The notes beneath the pieces were generated by a model. It was not told the origin of the DNA. It worked only from the letters and a program-made list of their open reading frames with translations, and ran no database searches. Source: UBA4615 sp046046245 (GTDB lineage: Bacteria > Pseudomonadota > Gammaproteobacteria > Burkholderiales > Burkholderiaceae_E). From it: 64,000 nt of DNA. Shown here piece after piece: positions 60,037 through 64,000 of the stretch (position 1 is the stretch's first letter; each line of letters opens with the position of its first letter). The stretch covers positions 16,294-80,293 of the forward strand of contig JBJOKE010000069.1 of assembly GCA_046046245.1 (NCBI GenBank), written 5' to 3'. A program made the position numbers and the translations under genes.

Positions 60037-62388
60037 TCAGGTCTTCACCACCCGTGCCGCCTTGCGGGCCGCGTCCTGCTTCGCGCGCTGCATCGTCGTG
60101 TGCAGCTGCGACGCGCCGGTATGGTACTGGACCGGCCAGCCGATCCCCCGCCAATCCTGTTCGGCCGCCGCGTGCAAGGTGAAGTACGGATCGGCCAGGT
60201 GCGGGCGCGCGAGCGCGACGAGGTCGGCGCGGCCGGAGATCAGCAGCGTGTTGACCTGGTCGGCGCTGGTGACCGCGCCCACCGCCATCGTCGCGATGCC
60301 CGCCTCCAGCCGGATCTGCTCGGCGAAGGTGGCCTGGTACATCCGGCCGTAGACCGGCTTCGACGCCGGGTCGGTCTGGCCGGTGGACACGTCGATCAGG
60401 TCGCAGCCGGCCGCGGCGAAGGCGCGCGCGATCTCGACCGAGTCCGAGCCGGTCAGGCCGCCGGGGATCCAGTCGGTCGCCGACAGCCGCACGCTGATCG
60501 GCTTGTGCGCGGGCCAGACCGCGCGCACCGCCTCGAAGACCTCCATCGGCCAGCGCAGCCGGTTCGCCAGCGAGCCGCCGTAGGCGTCGTTGCGCCGATT
60601 GGTGATCGGCGACAGGAAGCTCGCCAGCAGGTAGCCGTGCGCCATGTGGACCTCGAGCATGTCGAAGTCCGCCTGGTCGGCGAGCCGCGCGGTGTGGACG
60701 AACTGCGCGAGCACCGCGTCCATGTCGGCGCGACTCATCTCGCGCGGCACCTGATTCACGCCGTCGCGGTACGGCAGCGCCGAGGGCGCGAGCAGCGGCC
60801 AGTTGCGTTCGCCGCCGTCGGACTCGTCCAGCGGCCAGTCCATCCGCTCCCAGCCGACCTGGGTCGAGCCCTTGCGGCCGGCGTGGCCGATCTGCATGCA
60901 CAGCTTCGCCTGCGAGTTCGCGTGCGCGAAGTCCGCGATGCGGCGGAACGCCTGCATCTGCGCGTCGTTCCACAGCCCGGTGCAGCCGGGGGTGATCCGG
61001 CCCTCGGGCGACACGCAGGTCATCTCGACGAACACCAGGCCCGCGCCACCGAGCGCGCGCGAGCCGTAATGCACCAGATGCCAGTCGTTCGGCACGCCGT
61101 CGACCGCCGAGTACTGCGCCATCGGCGACACCACGACGCGGTTGGGCAGCACGAGCCCGCGCAGCTTCAGCGGCGCGAACATCGGCGGCGCGTCGAGCCA
61201 GGGCGGCTCGCCCTCCGACGCGATCCCCAGCCGCGCGGCCTCCCGCCGGTTCCACCAGCGCGTGGCCTCGCGGACCAGCCCCTCGTCGCGCACCCGCAGG
61301 TTCTCGTAGGTGATCTGCTTGCTGCGGGTGAGCAGCGACACCTCGAACTGCACCGGGTCCATCGCCCAGAAGCGCTTGACGTTCTCGAACCAGACCAGCG
61401 ACACGTTGGCCGAGTGCTGGATCCGGCCCGCCTCGTCGCGGCGGCTCTCGCCGTAGAGCGCCAGCGCGGCGCGAAGGTCGTGGGGCCGCGCGCCGATCGC
61501 GTCGTCGAGCGCGATCGCATCCTCCAGCGCGAGCTTGGTGCCCGAGCCGATCGAGAAGTGCGCGGTGTGCGCGGCATCGCCCAGCAGCACGACGGGCACG
61601 CCGTCGATCTCGGCCGACCAGGACCGGCAGGTGATCGTCGGGAACTGGCGCCAGTGCGAGCGGTTGGTCAGCACCGCCGCGCCCTTCAGGTCGTCGGCGA
61701 ACAGCCGCGCGACGAAGGCCGCGGTCCCGGCCTCGCCCTCGACGGTCAGGCCGGATGCGAGCCAGGCCTCGTCGGTGGTCTCGATGACGATCGTGCACTC
61801 GCCCGGCCGGTACTGGTAGGCGTGCATGTTCCAGACGTGGCCGCGGTCGTCCTCGCGGAACGAGTAATAGAAGCCCGGCAGGTCCATCTTCGCGCCGAGC
61901 CACACGAAGCGGTTGGTGCGCTGGTCCACCGTCAGGCCGAAGTGCTCGACGTGCGCGGCACGCACCGCACTGTTGATGCCGTCGGCCGCGATGACCAGGT
62001 CCGCGCCCGCGTGTGCGGCGAGGCCGCGGTCCTCGGTCTGGTAGCGCACCGGGATGCCGAGCTCCTCGGCTCGGTCCTGCAGGATCTTCAGCAGCGCGAG
62101 CCGGCCGATGCCCGAGAAGCCGTGGCCGCCCGAGCGGCGCACCGTGCCCTGGTACTGGACGTGGATGTCGTCCCAGTAGGCGAAGCCGGCCTCGATCGCG
62201 CGGCGAGACGGCGGGTCGGCGCGCTCGAGGTTGCCCAGCGTCTCGTCCGACAGCACGATCCCGAAGCCGAAGGTGTCGTCGGGCCGGTTGCGCTCGGTGA
62301 CCTCGATGGCCGCCTCCGGGAACCGCTTCTTCAGGAGGATGGCCGAATAGAGCCCGGCCGGGCCGCCCCCGATCACGTCGATGCGCAT
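60037..62388 (-). CDS. 2-aminobenzoyl-CoA (or salicylyl-CoA) monooxygenase/reductase fusion
   Basis: A 783-residue two-domain flavoenzyme. Residues ~1-390 are an aromatic-hydroxylase FAD domain (DVIGGGPAGLYSAILLKKRF; VVLLGDAAHTAHFSIGSGTK at ~280). Residues ~405-765 are an Old Yellow Enzyme-type NADH:flavin oxidoreductase (LPNRVVVSPMAQYSAVDGVP, KLCMQIGHAGRKGSTQ, DMLEVHMAHGYLLASFLSP). This matches the Azoarcus 2-aminobenzoyl-CoA monooxygenase/reductase and salicylyl-CoA 5-hydroxylase group, which hydroxylate and reduce the CoA-bound ring. Divergence from kynA favours anthranilyl-CoA as substrate. The ATG at 62388 is well supported. Confidence 0.92.
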   Translation of the reverse strand: MRIDVIGGGPAGLYSAILLKKRFPEAAIEVTERNRPDDTFGFGIVLSDETLGNLERADPPSRRAIEAGFAYWDDIHVQYQGTVRRSGGHGFSGIGRLALLKILQDRAEELGIPVRYQTEDRGLAAHAGADLVIAADGINSAVRAAHVEHFGLTVDQRTNRFVWLGAKMDLPGFYYSFREDDRGHVWNMHAYQYRPGECTIVIETTDEAWLASGLTVEGEAGTAAFVARLFADDLKGAAVLTNRSHWRQFPTITCRSWSAEIDGVPVVLLGDAAHTAHFSIGSGTKLALEDAIALDDAIGARPHDLRAALALYGESRRDEAGRIQHSANVSLVWFENVKRFWAMDPVQFEVSLLTRSKQITYENLRVRDEGLVREATRWWNRREAARLGIASEGEPPWLDAPPMFAPLKLRGLVLPNRVVVSPMAQYSAVDGVPNDWHLVHYGSRALGGAGLVFVEMTCVSPEGRITPGCTGLWNDAQMQAFRRIADFAHANSQAKLCMQIGHAGRKGSTQVGWERMDWPLDESDGGERNWPLLAPSALPYRDGVNQVPREMSRADMDAVLAQFVHTARLADQADFDMLEVHMAHGYLLASFLSPITNRRNDAYGGSLANRLRWPMEVFEAVRAVWPAHKPISVRLSATDWIPGGLTGSDSVEIARAFAAAGCDLIDVSTGQTDPASKPVYGRMYQATFAEQIRLEAGIATMAVGAVTSADQVNTLLISGRADLVALARPHLADPYFTLHAAAEQDWRGIGWPVQYHTGASQLHTTMQRAKQDAARKAARVVKT

Positions 62389-62446
62389 GGTCTGTCCTGT
62401 CCTTCGTCGCTCGCAGCCGTCCGGGTCGCGGATTGCGCCCGAATTG

Positions 62447-62460
62447 CTTTAAGCTTAAAG
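62447..62460. promoter_or_regulatory. AT-rich 14-bp palindrome in the kynA divergent promoter region
   Basis: CTTTAAGCTTAAAG is a perfect palindrome in an otherwise GC-rich, 80-base divergent gap. It ends eight bases before the kynA ATG and overlaps a possible -10 (TAAAGT, 62456-62461; possible -35 TTGCGC 62433-62438). It is a good operator candidate for a dimeric regulator of the MarR or TetR type controlling both directions; no regulator gene is in the window. Confidence 0.6.
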
Positions 62461-62468
62461 TATCTGGC

Positions 62469-63338
62469 ATGAGCTCGACAAGCCCGGGGACATCGTCCGC
62501 GCCCGCCGACGGCGACGTTTCGTCGCATCACGGCGCGCGGCTCGACTACGCGAGCACCATGAGCTATGGCGACTACCTGCAGCTCGACGCGGTGCTCGGC
62601 GCGCAGCGGCCGATGTCCGACGCGCACGACGAGCTGCTCTTCATCGTCCAGCACCAGACGAGCGAGCTGTGGATGAAGCTCGCGCTGCACGAGCTGCGCG
62701 CGGCGCGCGCCGCGATCCGCGAGGACCGGCTGCAGCCCGCCTTCAAGATGCTGGCGCGCGTCTCGCGGATCATGGAGCAGCTGGTGCACGCCTGGGACGT
62801 GCTGTCGACGCTCACGCCGTCCGAGTACTCGGCGATGCGCGCGAAGCTCGGCTCGTCGTCCGGCTTCCAGTCGTACCAGTACCGCGAGATCGAGTTCATG
62901 CTGGGCAACAAGAACCCGGTGATGCTCAAGCCTCACGCGCACCACGCCGCGCGGCACGCCGAGGTCGAGGCCGCGCTGCGCGAGCCCTCGCTCTACGACG
63001 AGGCGATCCGCCTGCTGGCCCGCCGCGGCTTCGGGATCGAGCCGGCCCAGCTGGACCGCGACTACGCCGCGCCCCGATCCTTCTCCGACTCGGTCGAGGC
63101 CGCGTTCCTCGCCGTCTACCGCGACCCGCCCGCCCACTGGGAGCTCTACGAGCTGGCCGAGGAACTGGTGGACCTCGAGGACGCGTTCCGCCAATGGCGT
63201 TTCCGGCACGTGACCACCGTCGAGCGGATCATCGGCTTCAAGCCGGGCACCGGCGGCACCAACGGCGTGCCCTACCTGCGCCGCATGCTCGACACCGTGC
63301 TGTTCCCCGAACTCTGGAAGGTGCGAACCGACCTATGA
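62469..63338 (+). CDS. kynA: Tryptophan 2,3-dioxygenase
   Basis: A 289-residue haem dioxygenase opening the indole ring of tryptophan to N-formylkynurenine. Family motifs: LDYASTMSYGDYLQLDAVL, HDELLFIVQHQTSELWMKL (active-site His, ~residue 57), SGFQSYQYREIEFMLGNKN, FRQWRFRHVTTVERIIGFKP (haem-ligand His, ~residue 240) with GTGGTNGVPYLRRMLD. The ATG at 62469 has no Shine-Dalgarno; the message may be leaderless. Its stop overlaps the RidA start (ATGA). Confidence 0.97.
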   Translation: MSSTSPGTSSAPADGDVSSHHGARLDYASTMSYGDYLQLDAVLGAQRPMSDAHDELLFIVQHQTSELWMKLALHELRAARAAIREDRLQPAFKMLARVSRIMEQLVHAWDVLSTLTPSEYSAMRAKLGSSSGFQSYQYREIEFMLGNKNPVMLKPHAHHAARHAEVEAALREPSLYDEAIRLLARRGFGIEPAQLDRDYAAPRSFSDSVEAAFLAVYRDPPAHWELYELAEELVDLEDAFRQWRFRHVTTVERIIGFKPGTGGTNGVPYLRRMLDTVLFPELWKVRTDL

Positions 63339-63754
63339 CCACGACCCTGCGCACGCTCCAGCCCGAGGGCTGGCCCAAGCCGAAAGGCTACGCGAACGGC
63401 ATCGCCGCCCGCGGCACCCTGGTGGCCATCGCCGGCCAGGTCGGCTGGCATCCGGACGGCCGCTGGGAGACCGACGACTTCGTCGCACAGTGCCGGCAGG
63501 CGCTGCTGAACGTCGTCGCGGTGCTGAAGGAGGCCGGCGGCGGCCCCGAGCACATCGTCCGGATGACCTGGTACGTGACCAGCAAGCGCGAATACCTGGC
63601 GGCCGGCCGCGCGCTGGGCGCGGTCTACCGCGAGGTCATGACCGGAGCCGACGGCAAGGTCGCCTACCCGGCGATGTCCGCGGTCGAGGTGGTCGCGCTG
63701 ATCGAGGACCGCGCGAAGGTCGAGATCGAGGCGACCGCGGTCGTGCCGGACTAG
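63335..63754 (+). CDS. RidA/YjgF-family protein
   Basis: A 139-residue Rid-family protein (LQPEGWPKPKGYANGIAARG, VAIAGQVGWHPDGRWETDDF, QALLNVVAVLKEAGGGPEHI, with the terminal YPAMSAVEVVALIEDRAKVE). RidA enzymes hydrolyse reactive enamines/imines; in aminobenzoate and kynurenine clusters such proteins may clear aminomuconate-type intermediates. Translationally coupled to kynA (ATGA), so it likely acts in the same pathway. Confidence 0.9.
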   Translation: MTTTLRTLQPEGWPKPKGYANGIAARGTLVAIAGQVGWHPDGRWETDDFVAQCRQALLNVVAVLKEAGGGPEHIVRMTWYVTSKREYLAAGRALGAVYREVMTGADGKVAYPAMSAVEVVALIEDRAKVEIEATAVVPD

Positions 63755-63757
63755 AAT
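63752..63757 (+). promoter_or_regulatory. Predicted -10 element before the acyl-CoA dehydrogenase gene
   Basis: TAGAAT in ACTAGAATCCGGGGTT overlaps the RidA stop codon and resembles the glnS promoter block at 48705. It would allow separate expression of the last gene. Confidence 0.35.
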
Positions 63758-63816
63758 CCGGGGTTCCCCCGCCACGCCGGACCGGCGCGGACGCATCACA
63801 CGAAGGACGAGACGAG

Positions 63817-64000
63817 ATGAACGCACCCGACACCGCGCGCCTGAAGGCCGCGTTCAAGTGGGACGACCCGCTGCTGCTGGAGTCGCAGCTGACCGAGGAC
63901 GAGCGGATGGTCCGCGACGCGGCCGCCCGGTACTGCCAGGACACCCTGCTGCCGCGCGTGACCTCGGCCTTCCTCGAGGAGCGCACCGACCCCGAGATCT
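63817..64000 (+). CDS. gcdH: Acyl-CoA dehydrogenase, probable glutaryl-CoA dehydrogenase (partial)
   Basis: Only the first 61 residues are in the window. They read FKWDDPLLLESQLTEDERMV, RDAAARYCQDTLLPRV, EERTDPEI, the N-terminal pattern of glutaryl-CoA dehydrogenases. GCDH oxidises and decarboxylates glutaryl-CoA to crotonyl-CoA, or in aminobenzoyl-CoA clusters related enzymes act on ring-cleavage products. An AAGGACGAGACGAG Shine-Dalgarno region precedes the ATG at 63817. The gene runs off the right edge. Confidence 0.85.
   Translation, partial: MNAPDTARLKAAFKWDDPLLLESQLTEDERMVRDAAARYCQDTLLPRVTSAFLEERTDPEI

Overview
This 64 kb window is chromosomal DNA of a very GC-rich bacterium. The gene content and order point to a betaproteobacterium of the Burkholderiales type: aroA-cmk-rpsA-ihfB-lapA-lapB in one direction, rpsT divergent from murJ, pilT-pilU beside a YggS gene, leuS-lptE-holA-proA, and a kynA cluster with a fused monooxygenase/reductase. 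The species is not identified. I see no rRNA, tRNA, CRISPR array, insertion sequence or prophage. Coding density is high, and base composition looks even throughout by eye.

The left part (1-23 kb) is accessory and catabolic. It starts with a membrane fatty-acid hydroxylase/sterol desaturase-type protein, then a DUF1254 exported protein divergent from a LysR regulator. Next come a GcvT-fused FAD oxidoreductase, a GlxA-type AraC regulator, an amidohydrolase, an orphan peptide-type ABC binding protein and an SDR. A broken fragment of the ABC binding protein (about 3.62-3.86 kb) lies inverted relative to the full copy at 9.7 kb. A 26-bp motif is shared by the glxA promoter region and the amidohydrolase upstream region, which suggests a small regulon. 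From 12 to 21 kb there is a probable C2-sulfonate cluster. It holds a class III omega-aminotransferase, an IclR regulator, sulfoacetaldehyde acetyltransferase (xsc) and a complete TRAP transporter (dctM, dctQ, dctP), with a beta-hydroxyacid-dehydrogenase-like enzyme on one side and an Asp/Glu-racemase-family protein on the other. The expected logic is uptake of a C2 amino-sulfonate, transamination to sulfoacetaldehyde, and Xsc cleavage to sulfite and acetyl phosphate. Phosphotransacetylase and sulfite-handling genes are not here. A carotenoid-oxygenase-family gene closes the section.

The middle (23-51 kb) is mostly core. It holds leuS-lptE-holA-proA, a DUF1993/S4-domain pair, a HemJ-like protein, a DsbA-family isomerase, an rRNA methyltransferase, a TonB-dependent receptor, the pilT-pilU motor ATPases, YggS, rpsT, murJ-proC, ubiA with a ComEA-like protein, lapB-lapA, ihfB, rpsA, cmk-aroA, an FKBP isomerase and glnS. 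The rpsA region is well punctuated: a T-tract terminator lies between cmk and rpsA, and three consecutive hairpins separate rpsA from ihfB. rpsA itself appears to start at TTG.

The right part (51-64 kb) mixes small housekeeping and envelope genes: MBL hydrolase, DUF2237, DUF3108, an HExxH mini-protein overlapping an amidase, a LemA-TPM-TPM operon, a Sel1-repeat protein, DUF72, msrA and DUF1992. It ends in a tryptophan/anthranilate catabolic locus. There the fused 2-aminobenzoyl-CoA monooxygenase/reductase-type gene is divergent from kynA-ridA-gcdH, with an AT-rich 14-bp palindrome between them. gcdH runs off the window.
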